Positions 45,029 through 53,011 of a DNA stretch of 64,000 nucleotides are shown piece after piece. The DNA is from Bacteroidota bacterium (lineage in GTDB: Bacteria; Bacteroidota; Ignavibacteria; Ignavibacteriales; Ignavibacteriaceae). A program made the position numbers and the translations under genes. The stretch's first letter is position 1. Each line of letters begins with the position of its first letter. Under the pieces are notes generated by a model, which worked only from the letters and a program-made list of their open reading frames with translations, searched no databases and was not told the origin of the DNA. The stretch spans positions 81,364 through 145,363 of the forward strand of contig JAKAKL010000116.1 of NCBI GenBank assembly GCA_021824565.1. The letters are read 5' to 3'.

Positions 45029-45805
45029 CTACTGCGCCATCGCTTTAATTAGTGAAGCAAGGTTATCTTCGTAACCATGGAGTAAATATTTAATTACATA
45101 AAAATAAATCGGAACAAGAGCCGTTAAGAGAATAAATCCTAATCCAAGAATAAAAGGCTGTGTAACGAAAAAAACCTGCATCTGCGGAATTACTCTTGCA
45201 ATAATTCCTTCTGATAAATAAACGAGAAAATAAGAGACGATAAATGGAGACGCGATCTTTACAGCTATTAAAAAAACTCCGGCAGAATATTTTACCAAGA
45301 GATTATAAACCGGCTCTGTAACTGTCGGTCTTCCAAGATGAATAACTGAAAACGAATAAACTAAGCCGCTAATAACATAATAATGTCCGTTTATTAATAT
45401 GAAGAGAAGCAATGAAGCCACTGAGATGACATCTCCGATTATATTGCTGCTGATACCGTCAAAAGGATTTAATGTTTCAGCCATCGATAATCCCATATCG
45501 AAACCAATCAATGAACCGGCAAATGAAATTCCATGAAAGACAAAATTAAGTGCAAACCCGATTATCAAGCCGGATACTATCTCCATCATACCATTAACAA
45601 ACAGCCAGCCTAAACTTGTCTCTACTATTATTTTTGATTTATCTATGGTAAGAAATACAATGTATGAAATGATTAATGAAAGAAATACCCTAACCAAAAC
45701 CGGAATAGCAGTATGGCTGAAAACCGGAGCGGAAAAAAAAGCCGCCGATATTCTTAAGAATATCAGCAATACAATAATAAAATCGATTACAGGAATATTA
45801 ATCAT
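45029..45805 (-). CDS. fliR: Flagellar export gate protein FliR
   Basis: A 258-residue membrane protein of the type III export gate (with FliP and FliQ). Six hydrophobic segments, including FIIVLLIFLRISAAFFSAPVF at the N terminus and IGFALNFVFHGISFAGSLIGFDMGLSMAETLNP, the family signature, in the middle. The start overlaps the fliQ stop by 4 nt and its stop abuts flhB. Confidence 0.95.
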   Translation of the reverse strand: MINIPVIDFIIVLLIFLRISAAFFSAPVFSHTAIPVLVRVFLSLIISYIVFLTIDKSKIIVETSLGWLFVNGMMEIVSGLIIGFALNFVFHGISFAGSLIGFDMGLSMAETLNPFDGISSNIIGDVISVASLLLFILINGHYYVISGLVYSFSVIHLGRPTVTEPVYNLLVKYSAGVFLIAVKIASPFIVSYFLVYLSEGIIARVIPQMQVFFVTQPFILGLGFILLTALVPIYFYVIKYLLHGYEDNLASLIKAMAQ

Positions 45806-46071
45806 TTTAATACCGTAACGAACATGGTTAACATTTTAGTGGTAAAAGAAATAACCTTATCCATCATCCAGGGCATTAAAAAAATAATAGTAATAACCGT
45901 TGCAAAAATTTTAGGAACGAAAGTCAGCGTCATTTCCTGAATAGATGTAGCTGCCTGGAAAATCGAAATTAAAATTCCTACAACAAGCGATACGCCAAGT
46001 ATCGGGAGCAAGATTAGAAACGTTGTATAAAAAACTTCTTTTAATATTTCTATAATTAATTCTTCAGTCAT
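45802..46071 (-). CDS. fliQ: Flagellar export gate protein FliQ
   Basis: An 89-residue protein with two membrane helices (about 15-38 and 50-75). The sequence GVSLVVGILISIFQAATSIQEMTLTFVPKIFA is the FliQ family signature. It sits between fliP and fliR, as in nearly all flagellar operons. Its start overlaps the fliP stop by one base, and its stop overlaps fliR by 4 nt. Confidence 0.97.
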   Translation of the reverse strand: MTEELIIEILKEVFYTTFLILLPILGVSLVVGILISIFQAATSIQEMTLTFVPKIFATVITIIFLMPWMMDKVISFTTKMLTMFVTVLK

Positions 46072-46829
46072 TACGAAAAACTCCTTACTACGGAACCAAT
46101 TATTAAATGCCAGCCGTCTACCAGAATGAAAAGCAGAATTTTAAATGGAAGTGAAATTAAAGTCGGCGGTAGCATCATCATTCCCATTGACATTAATATG
46201 CTGGATATTATCATATCGACCATGATAAACGGGATGAATAGAAAGAAGCCGATTATAAAGCCAGCTCTAAGCTCGCTAATGACGAATGCAGGGATTACAA
46301 CATATGTTGGTAAATCTTTGCGGTCATTAGGTCTTTGAAGATTGGCAAGCCCGATAAACAATTCTAAATCTTCGTTCCTAACATTACGGAACATAAAGTC
46401 TCTGATCGGTCCTATGCCGGTGTCGTAAGCTTGCTCAGCTGATATTTTGCCGTCCATAAAAGGTTTGAGCGCTTCTACATTGACCTTATTCCAGGTCGGC
46501 GCCATAACAAAAAATGTAAGGAAAAGAGAAATGCCCGCTATAAGCTGGCTTGGCGGCATCTGCGGGGTTCCCAACGCAGTCTTCAAAAAATTAAATACGA
46601 TGATTATCCTTAAATACGAAGTAGTCATTATCATTATCGAAGGAGCGAGCGATAAGACCGTTAGAAGCAAAAGTATTTGGAGAGTTACAGAAACATCGCC
46701 GGGGCCGCTTGATGTGCCTACGTTTATTCCGATCTTAGGGAAAGGAATCGTGGAAGCCGGCTGCGCGTGCAATATCGACGGACTTAAAAATAATATTAAT
46801 AAAAAAATAAATATAAATTTTCTTTTCAT
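46071..46829 (-). CDS. fliP: Flagellar export gate protein FliP
   Basis: A 252-residue gate protein. An N-terminal cleavable signal peptide (FIFIFLLILFLSPSILHAQ) is typical of FliP. The conserved core includes SLAPSIMIMTTSYLRIIIVFNFLKTALGTPQMPPSQLIAGISLFLTFF, and the C terminus IISSILMSMGMMMLPPTLISLPFKILLFILVDGW. Pentamer with FliQ and FliR forms the export pore. Start overlaps fliO by 4 nt. Confidence 0.97.
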   Translation of the reverse strand: MKRKFIFIFLLILFLSPSILHAQPASTIPFPKIGINVGTSSGPGDVSVTLQILLLLTVLSLAPSIMIMTTSYLRIIIVFNFLKTALGTPQMPPSQLIAGISLFLTFFVMAPTWNKVNVEALKPFMDGKISAEQAYDTGIGPIRDFMFRNVRNEDLELFIGLANLQRPNDRKDLPTYVVIPAFVISELRAGFIIGFFLFIPFIMVDMIISSILMSMGMMMLPPTLISLPFKILLFILVDGWHLIIGSVVRSFS

Positions 46830-47167
46830 TTCAAGCCGAGGTTCTTCTTTAGTAAATTCAGAAAATTATTTTTATCATCAATAACTAAATTCTGCTTTTG
46901 AGCTTCTTCATGCTGATCCAATTCTTTAAGAAGGGTTATTGAATGCTCGCTTACTCCAAGCACTAATAATTTATCTTCTACCTGAACTACTGAAATAAAT
47001 TTTTTGGGCATGATCATCTGTGAATTTAATATATTTATATTAACCGAACCTTGTTTGCCTCCTTTAATAGATATACCGTATTTTTTTACAAACACAAGGA
47101 CACCGTATAGAAGTCCCACAATTAATAAAAGCGGAATTATTGTCTTAATAATATCAAAGAAACTCAT
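46826..47167 (-). CDS. fliO: Flagellar protein FliO
   Basis: A 113-residue protein with one N-terminal membrane helix (IIKTIIPLLLIVGLLYGVLVFVKK) and a cytoplasmic tail with the FliO pattern: NINILNSQMIMPKKFISVVQVEDKLLVLGVSEHSITLLKEL. FliO helps assemble the FliP ring. It lies between fliN and fliP, overlapping each by 1-4 nt. The call is reliable because of both synteny and the tail motif. Confidence 0.9.
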   Translation of the reverse strand: MSFFDIIKTIIPLLLIVGLLYGVLVFVKKYGISIKGGKQGSVNINILNSQMIMPKKFISVVQVEDKLLVLGVSEHSITLLKELDQHEEAQKQNLVIDDKNNFLNLLKKNLGLK

Positions 47168-47589
47168 CAGTACAATCCTTTAAGCCGGTTGGCAGCTTCA
47201 TTAAGGCTGGTAATTCGGATACCGAAATGTTTATCAATTACCACTACTTCGCCTTCAGCGATTTTTTTATTGTTCACATAAATGTCTACCGGCTCGCTTG
47301 CAAGCTTGTCAAGCTCAATTACGTATCCTCTTTCAAGCTCTAAAATTTCTTTGATCTGCATTTGCGTTCTGCCAAGCTCGATGTAGACGTTCAACTGGAG
47401 GTCTTTCAGAAAATTCAATTTTTCGTTCGAGCCAACGCCTTTAACTTTAGCGTCCTCGAATTCTTCAAAGTCTGCAATACCAGCCAGTATCTTTGAGCTT
47501 CCGTTCCTTTTATCGGCTCCATTCAGTTCGTCCGAATTATCATCCGTCTGCTGGCTTAACAAATTTTCTTTTTCGTCCATGTCATCCAT
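47167..47589 (-). CDS. fliN: Flagellar motor switch protein FliN
   Basis: A 140-residue C-ring subunit. An acidic N-terminal extension (about 1-60) precedes a SpoA/FliN domain: LNFLKDLQLNVYIELGRTQMQIKEILELERGYVIELDKLASEPVDIYVNNKKIAEGEVVVIDKHFGIRITSL. Together with FliM it makes the rotating switch ring. It lies 13 nt downstream of fliM. Length and domain order are as in other FliN proteins that lack a CheC-like extension. Confidence 0.96.
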   Translation of the reverse strand: MDDMDEKENLLSQQTDDNSDELNGADKRNGSSKILAGIADFEEFEDAKVKGVGSNEKLNFLKDLQLNVYIELGRTQMQIKEILELERGYVIELDKLASEPVDIYVNNKKIAEGEVVVIDKHFGIRITSLNEAANRLKGLY

Positions 47590-47602
47590 TTAGTTACCTA
47601 TA

Positions 47603-48583
47603 CTATTTTGAGTCTGTTTCAAATTTTCTAGTTAGTTTAATTGCTTTTTTGCCGTTAAGATTTCCGCTGCGTCCAAAAAAAAGAGGCTTTGTACCGACCT
47701 TTATCGTCTGCTCTTCGCCAATCATTGTATCTAATTTTATAATATCTCCAGATTCAAGCTCGAATAGCTGTCTCATCGAAATTTTTGCTGTACCAAATTC
47801 TACAACGATAGGAAGAAATGTTTTATATAAGTGATTCGTCAAAATTTCGCTTGAAGTAGTGCCTGCATATTTTGTATGACGTACAGAGGATAAGTTTTGC
47901 GAAGTAAGCTTTGAAAGTATCTTGTCAAATGCAAATGTGGCAAAACATAAGTTCATCATATAATTTTTTTCGCCGATCATTATTTCAAAGGTAATAAGCA
48001 ATACAGATTCGCTTTGTGAAGTTATCTGTGCAAAGTCAATGTCGGATTCAAATCTCTCTATCCTAAATTCATAATTATCAACAGTCTGCCATGACTTTCT
48101 AAGATCGATCATTATACGTTCGGCAATAGACAGAAGCACTTTCTGTTCAATCATTGTAATAACAGTAGACTGCTTTGTGCCCGCGCCGTTACCTCCAAGC
48201 AGACGATCTACAAGAACAAAAGCCAGATCGGAATTCAGTTCGAGAATTCCTTTTATATCTGTATTTTTTATTTCAAAAGTATAAAGACACGCCGGATTTG
48301 AAACAGAAAGAATATATTCGGAATAATAAATCTGATCTATTGAAGTTACTGAAAGATTAACGACACATTGAAGTTTTGATACAAGGAATGAAGCGAAGCT
48401 CTCGGCGAAATTCTCATTAATATTCCTGATCGTCCTAAGTTGGTTCTTAGAAATTCTGTTAGGCAGGCGAAAATCAAAGAGCATCGCCTCCTTATCATTA
48501 GTCTGGGGAGCGTTCTGCTCTTCGCCGCTTTTTACTTTATTTAAAAGTAAATCTATCTCTTGTTGTGATAATACTTCAGCCAT
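47603..48583 (-). CDS. fliM: Flagellar motor switch protein FliM
   Basis: A 326-residue C-ring protein. The N-terminal LSQQEIDLLL (residues 5-14) is the CheY-P-binding peptide. The middle domain has RISKNQLRTIRNINENFAESFASFLVSKL and RLLGGNG; the C-terminal SpoA domain ends SGDIIKLDTMIGEEQTIKVGTKPLFFGRSGNLNGKKAIKL. An intact CheY-binding motif means classical switching is possible, although no chemotaxis operon is in the window. 2 nt separate it from fliL. Confidence 0.97.
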   Translation of the reverse strand: MAEVLSQQEIDLLLNKVKSGEEQNAPQTNDKEAMLFDFRLPNRISKNQLRTIRNINENFAESFASFLVSKLQCVVNLSVTSIDQIYYSEYILSVSNPACLYTFEIKNTDIKGILELNSDLAFVLVDRLLGGNGAGTKQSTVITMIEQKVLLSIAERIMIDLRKSWQTVDNYEFRIERFESDIDFAQITSQSESVLLITFEIMIGEKNYMMNLCFATFAFDKILSKLTSQNLSSVRHTKYAGTTSSEILTNHLYKTFLPIVVEFGTAKISMRQLFELESGDIIKLDTMIGEEQTIKVGTKPLFFGRSGNLNGKKAIKLTRKFETDSK

Positions 48584-48585
48584 AG

Positions 48586-49137
48586 TTATTGAAGAATATA
48601 TTTACTGAAATAGACGTTGTTAATAGTAATACTGGGAATTAAACTTTTAAGCCTGCTGCTTATTTGCATTTTCAGAGTATCTCTATACGCAGCATCATCA
48701 AGCTTTGCTAAATCCTGGCTTGAAAGTGTTGATATTACGGCGTCTTTTACCATTGCGTCGCGTGCTTTCAATTCATTTTCCATATCGGCAGTCGGCACGT
48801 CAAAGCCAACCGAAGTTAGAAGCAGTCTCTTCCCATCAGTATCAGCCGGATTAATAATTACATCATCTGTTGAATAAATAAATTTTCCGAGATCAGCCGG
48901 ATTGTTTTTCTTATTGATTGTTTGAACGGCGGTAACGCTGTCTTTTCCGTTTTCAATTGTCTGCCCTTGAATTTTTTTCATTAAAATATTTGCCGTAATA
49001 AAATAGACGGCAATTAGCTGAATGATGAATAGCGGGATTCCTATTATCAACATCTTCGTATTTATAGAAGATTTCTCCGGAGCAATTTTTATGTCTTCCG
49101 GCTTAATATTTTCCAATTGTTCTTCTGGTAATGCCAT
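48586..49137 (-). CDS. fliL: Flagellar basal-body protein FliL, first gene of the run
   Basis: A 183-residue FliL. A short acidic cytoplasmic tail, one membrane helix (MLIIGIPLFIIQLIAVYFITANIL) and a periplasmic domain ending with LKMQISSRLKSLIPSITINNVYFSKYILQ, the standard FliL C terminus. It associates with stators and the motor. It is the most upstream gene of the reverse-strand flagellar run, with 414 bp of non-coding DNA before it and a sigma-54-like site just upstream. Confidence 0.93.
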   Translation of the reverse strand: MALPEEQLENIKPEDIKIAPEKSSINTKMLIIGIPLFIIQLIAVYFITANILMKKIQGQTIENGKDSVTAVQTINKKNNPADLGKFIYSTDDVIINPADTDGKRLLLTSVGFDVPTADMENELKARDAMVKDAVISTLSSQDLAKLDDAAYRDTLKMQISSRLKSLIPSITINNVYFSKYILQ

Positions 49138-49163
49138 AATTTTTTTATTTTTTTTCTAAGAAG

Positions 49164-49181
49164 TTTCAATTGATATGCCAA
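49164..49181 (-). promoter_or_regulatory. Possible sigma-54-type promoter of the fliL run
   Basis: On the reverse strand TTGGCATATCAATTGAA has the -24 GG and the -12 position separated by exactly ten bases and the TTG before it, as in the sigma-54 consensus TGGCAC-N5-TTGC. The -12 GC reads GA, a real mismatch. It would start transcription about 15-20 nt before the fliL ATG at 49137. No rpoN or enhancer-binding protein gene is in the window, so this remains a candidate. Confidence 0.3.
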
Positions 49182-49551
49182 TTAGCTGCTTTGTAAAAAT
49201 CAAAATTTAAACGACAGTCTAACCAAAAAATGGTTATTATTAAACACCTGGTTGATTTTGACTAAGAATTGAATAAAATAATTTGCCAAGCAGTAACTTT
49301 CAAGTATTTACTTTTAATACCCGTTCAATGAGCGGCACAAGAGAACAAACTAGACGTGGCTGAAATTGATATTAATTGGAACTGAAGGACTTTGAATTCA
49401 AATTGTCATTTATCAAGAAAAAAGTTCTATCAATTACCTGTAATAAATTATAATAGGTATAAAAAATGGTTTTTGCGTTTTAGATAAGTTGCAATATAAT
49501 TGTTACTTATATTTACATGCTGAATGAGAAAGGTAAGTAATTATAAGTAAA
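49182..49551. other. Divergent intergenic region between fliL and cytochrome gene
   Basis: This AT-rich spacer separates two divergent genes. Beyond the candidate fliL promoter I see no repeat, RNA or terminator. Any cytochrome promoter lies in 49400-49540; a TATAAT-like ATATAAT sits near 49494-49500, but this is weak evidence in such AT-rich DNA. Confidence 0.35.
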
Positions 49552-50784
49552 ATGAAAAAGATAAAATCGTTTGCTTTGTTTATTTTATTTTCGTGCGTAG
49601 AGTTAGTTGCACAGTCGCCACACGGCAATACTCTTAAAATAGATTGCTCCCAATGTCATTTGTCAACCGAATGGAATGTAATACCTGAGAAAATTAGTTT
49701 CAATCATAGCACAGAAACAGCTTTTCCAATTACCGGCTCTCACAAGGGAGTTAGCTGCAAATCCTGCCATAAGAGTTTAATATTTTCAGATATAAAAAGC
49801 CAATGCATTAATTGTCATAAAGATATGCACCAGAATAGTGTAGGGCTAAACTGCATTAAGTGCCACACCACAAATAGCTGGATCGTAACAAATATAAAAG
49901 GGCTGCATGAGCAAAGCCGTTTCCCTCTTGTAGGTGTTCATTTAAATGTCGACTGCGCAAGCTGCCATACAAGCTACAGCAGATATTATTTCCAGACCTT
50001 AAACACATCATGTTTTAGCTGCCACCGAAGCCAATTTTATGCGGCTCAATCTCCGAATCATGTTACAGCAGGCTTTTCAACCGAATGTCAGGATTGTCAT
50101 ACGCTCACAAGCTTCGGATGGAGCGCGGATGGCTTCAACCACAGCTTTTTCCCGCTTACCGGCGGACATAATATTTCAAATTGTTTTGCATGCCATACTC
50201 CGGGAAGTAATTTTAAGGGATTAACAACAGACTGCTATCAATGTCATAGTAAAGATTATTTAGCAACAACCGATCCTAATCATGCTCAACAAAATTTTCC
50301 GCATGATTGTTCCCAATGTCATTCAACTATAAACTGGAGCGGCGGTACTTTTGATCACAGTAAAACAGGATTTACGTTAGACGGCGCTCATGCTTCTTTA
50401 AACTGTTCACAATGCCATGCTTCAGGTTATACAAATACTCAGTCTGCCTGTTACAGTTGTCATCAAAATGATTATGCAAATACTTCAAACCCGCCGCATC
50501 AATCTGTTGGCTATCCTACTGACTGCACTCAATGCCATAATACAACTGCATGGCAGCCGTCAACTTTTAATCATTCTCAATTTCCTATTACATCCGGTAG
50601 ACATTCAGGTTTAAGCTGCTCAACATGTCATACAACATTTTCAAACTTCGCAGTATTTTCATGTACGTCGAGCGGCTGCCACAGCCAGGCAAGCACAGAC
50701 GGGCATCATGACGGAGTAAGCGGTTATGTGTACAGTCCGACATCGTGTTACGGTTGCCATCCAAACGGAAGAGCTGGGGATTAA
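49552..50784 (+). CDS. Exported multihaem c-type cytochrome (16 haem-binding motifs)
   Basis: A 410-residue secreted cytochrome. Signal peptide (MKKIKSFALFILFSCVELVAQ) then 15 CxxCH motifs (CSQCH, CKSCH, CINCH, CIKCH, CASCH, CFSCH, CQDCH, CFACH, CYQCH, CSQCH, CSQCH, CYSCH, CTQCH, CSTCH, CYGCH) plus one CX4CH (CTSSGCH) near the C terminus. The units recur with NHS/HHDG-like distal His positions, for example FNHSFFPLTGGH, FDHSKTGFTLDGAH and FNHSQFPITSGRH, suggesting bis-His ligation. It is a periplasmic or surface electron carrier, of the type seen in extracellular or nitrogen/sulfur electron transfer. No quinol oxidase or partner gene is adjacent. The final motif ends 10 residues before the stop. 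Confidence 0.88.
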   Translation: MKKIKSFALFILFSCVELVAQSPHGNTLKIDCSQCHLSTEWNVIPEKISFNHSTETAFPITGSHKGVSCKSCHKSLIFSDIKSQCINCHKDMHQNSVGLNCIKCHTTNSWIVTNIKGLHEQSRFPLVGVHLNVDCASCHTSYSRYYFQTLNTSCFSCHRSQFYAAQSPNHVTAGFSTECQDCHTLTSFGWSADGFNHSFFPLTGGHNISNCFACHTPGSNFKGLTTDCYQCHSKDYLATTDPNHAQQNFPHDCSQCHSTINWSGGTFDHSKTGFTLDGAHASLNCSQCHASGYTNTQSACYSCHQNDYANTSNPPHQSVGYPTDCTQCHNTTAWQPSTFNHSQFPITSGRHSGLSCSTCHTTFSNFAVFSCTSSGCHSQASTDGHHDGVSGYVYSPTSCYGCHPNGRAGD

Positions 50785-50829
50785 TGATTAGCGAATGCTG
50801 TTAAAATGCTGGAGTATGTAGGATAAAAA

Positions 50830-50860
50830 AATCCGCTTACTATTTTCATGCAAACGGATT
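50830..50860. terminator. Weak bidirectional terminator candidate
   Basis: AATCCG (50830-50835) can pair with CGGATT (50855-50860) around a 19-nt loop, with A-rich DNA on the left and an AAAAAAA run after it on the right. It lies between the convergent cytochrome and rubrerythrin genes and could end both. The stem is only six pairs and the loop is long, so confidence is low. Confidence 0.3.
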
Positions 50861-50886
50861 GTCAAAAAAATTCTTAATAAAATAAT

Positions 50887-51513
50887 TTATTTTATTGTTA
50901 AGAATCTTTCTCTTGGCGTCATTGAAATACCGCATCTCTTAGGCGCTTGAGAATCATAAGTATTTCCGCAAGTAGTACAGACCATATATAAGCTTGACAT
51001 TTCGTTTTGTTTACCGGCGTTAAGCTTTTCAAGTGCGTTTTCGTACATCGCCTTATGTTTCTTTTCAGTCTGGAAAGCATAATTGAAAGATATCATCGCA
51101 ATGTTAACGCCTTCGTCGCTTGCTGCCTTTATAAATTCAGGATACATTGTTGCGACTTCATACGACTCTCCTTTAATTGCATCTTCTATATTTTCTTTCG
51201 TCGATCTTACTTCATATTTCGGCGTAACTTTGTCCATCTTTTCTCCGAGCTGTTCAAGCACTGCGCGATGATTGTTAGCATGAATATTCTCAGACTTAGA
51301 AGCCGCTTCAAACAGCAAAGCAATTTTTGTTAATCCTTCTTTTTTAGCCTGCTTTGCATAGGCTGCGTATTTAGCGCTGGCTGTAGTTTCACCAGTTATG
51401 GCGGCTTTAATATTTTGAATTGTTGTAGTATTGGAATTTTTCGCTTTTCCATAACCAAAGCTCATCATTAATATTACTGCAAGAATGCTTGTAAAAAATG
51501 TTTTTGTTTTCAT
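50887..51513 (-). CDS. Exported rubrerythrin with altered rubredoxin-like site
   Basis: A 208-residue ferritin-like di-iron protein. An N-terminal signal peptide (TKTFFTSILAVILMMSFGYGKAKN) predicts export, unusual for rubrerythrins, which are normally cytoplasmic peroxidases. The di-iron helices are recognisable: GETTASAKYAAYAKQAKKEG, EAASKSENIHANNH, IKGESYEVATMYPEF and FQTEKKHKAMYENAL. The C-terminal rubredoxin-like knuckle reads CTTCG (Cys179, Cys182) and then KRCGIS (Cys194, Ser197), so the fourth Fe ligand Cys is Ser. The frame is otherwise intact. It would detoxify peroxide in the periplasm. Confidence 0.85.
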   Translation of the reverse strand: MKTKTFFTSILAVILMMSFGYGKAKNSNTTTIQNIKAAITGETTASAKYAAYAKQAKKEGLTKIALLFEAASKSENIHANNHRAVLEQLGEKMDKVTPKYEVRSTKENIEDAIKGESYEVATMYPEFIKAASDEGVNIAMISFNYAFQTEKKHKAMYENALEKLNAGKQNEMSSLYMVCTTCGNTYDSQAPKRCGISMTPRERFLTIK

Positions 51514-51625
51514 TATTCTTTCTCCGTTATATTTATTAAAAATTTTACGCGTTAAATTAAATCAGCATTCTTAAAGCTATAGTTAAAGGACTCTTAAAAA
51601 TTGCTTAAAAGTTTTGCGTATTGAA

Positions 51626-53011
51626 TTATGAGGGGAATATTATTCGGATGGAAGTGCCTTCAGATAATTCCGAATATATAGTTATTGTTAAACTTTGCAG
51701 GTCAGCTAATCTTTTTACGATGGCAAGCCCCAAACCATTTCCGGTGATTTGAGAATTTCTGGATTCGTCAACTCTATAAAATCTGTCGAATATTTTTTCT
51801 ACTTGATTCCGGGGAATTCCTATACCGTAATCTTTTATCTCGCAGACTATTCTGTTTTTGTCATTAATGATATTAATATCAATTTGTTTTTTTTCGGAAG
51901 AATATTTTATGGAGTTCGAAATTATATTCTCTAAAATTACTTCGAGCATAGAATAGTCCGCCGCAACAAAAACATTTTCTGTCATTTTATAATTTACATT
52001 TATCTCTTTTTCATCAAGAAAAAAACTTAGCCTTGTAAGAACGGATTCAACCGCTTCATTTAAGTTAATCTTGTTGATAACCGGCGTAAGCTTCCCGCTC
52101 TCATATCTCGCCAGCATCAATAGCTGGTCTACAATTGAAGACATTCTATCAACTTCATGGATACAATAATTTATTTTCTCTTCATATTGTTCGATAGAAC
52201 GTGGTTTTCTAATCAAAACTTCAAGCGTGCCTTTTATTATTGAAAGCGGCGTGCGAAGTTCGTGAGAAGCATCAGAGGTAAATTGTTTTTCACGCAGCAC
52301 TGCGTCTTCAAGTCTATCCAGAAGCTCGTTTATCGTAGAAGTTAGTTTATAGATTTCGTCTTTGTGAGCAGGAAGTTCTACTCTTTCAATAAGATTTTCT
52401 TTAGTTATTCTTTCCGCCGTAAAAATAACTTTGTTTATTGGCGAAATGCTTTTCTCGGCAATAAATCTTGTAGCATAATATAAAACAAAAAGTACAAGCC
52501 AGTATGTTGACTCAAGTATAATAAATAAATTTGTAAGTACATCGGCAGACTCGTCCAAAGGCATTGCAACAATTATGTACCCTAAGATTGTACCGACAGG
52601 ATTTTTTATCGGCAGTTGAAGCTGCCTTACCTGTGCACCGGAAAGGGATGTGTTAAAATAAATTTGATTTTTATGATTAGCATCAAAGCTAAGTTTTCCG
52701 TTTAGTAAATTTCCGGTTTTTTTTATCAGCGTACCTGATGCATTCACAATTTGCACGAACACCGGATTGACTTCAATTTGACCGTGTTCACGCTCATTCC
52801 ATTCAAATGTATTTGCAATTACAAACTTATCGTTAATTACAACAAGGTTTTTTTCTATTTCATTTGACTCTGCATCAAGATCTCCATCCATGTGCCGGTA
52901 AACGGTTTCGCGGACAGAAAAATAAACGATAATAAAAACCAATCCGAATAAAATACCTGTCGATACAAGGTAAGAAAATGAAATTCTATTTTTAAGATTA
53001 TGCTGCATCAT
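51626..53011 (-). CDS. Membrane sensor histidine kinase, CusS-like
   Basis: A 461-residue sensor. N-terminal membrane helix (about 12-33), a periplasmic sensor domain (about 35-160), a second helix (about 161-180), HAMP (ISPINKVIFTAERI...), HisKA with His250 in [12 protein letters not shown], and ATPase N (NIISNSIKY), G1 (DYGIGIP) and G2 (GNGLGLAIVKRL) boxes. The arrangement resembles heavy-metal (CusS-type) and general EnvZ-type sensors. It overlaps the regulator gene at 53008 by 4 nt; the pair lies next to SCO1 and PCuAC genes, consistent with copper or redox sensing (inference). Confidence 0.88.
   Translation of the reverse strand: MMQHNLKNRISFSYLVSTGILFGLVFIIVYFSVRETVYRHMDGDLDAESNEIEKNLVVINDKFVIANTFEWNEREHGQIEVNPVFVQIVNASGTLIKKTGNLLNGKLSFDANHKNQIYFNTSLSGAQVRQLQLPIKNPVGTILGYIIVAMPLDESADVLTNLFIILESTYWLVLFVLYYATRFIAEKSISPINKVIFTAERITKENLIERVELPAHKDEIYKLTSTINELLDRLEDAVLREKQFTSDASHELRTPLSIIKGTLEVLIRKPRSIEQYEEKINYCIHEVDRMSSIVDQLLMLARYESGKLTPVINKINLNEAVESVLTRLSFFLDEKEINVNYKMTENVFVAADYSMLEVILENIISNSIKYSSEKKQIDINIINDKNRIVCEIKDYGIGIPRNQVEKIFDRFYRVDESRNSQITGNGLGLAIVKRLADLQSLTITIYSELSEGTSIRIIFPS

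Noticed and set aside
46447..46884. 145-codon forward open frame in fliP/fliO
   Set aside because: Antisense to the clearly real fliP and fliO genes.
50887..50960. Frameshift or stop explaining the missing fourth rubredoxin Cys
   Set aside because: The frame continues cleanly through MTPRERF to the stop; only the Cys codon differs (TCA, Ser).
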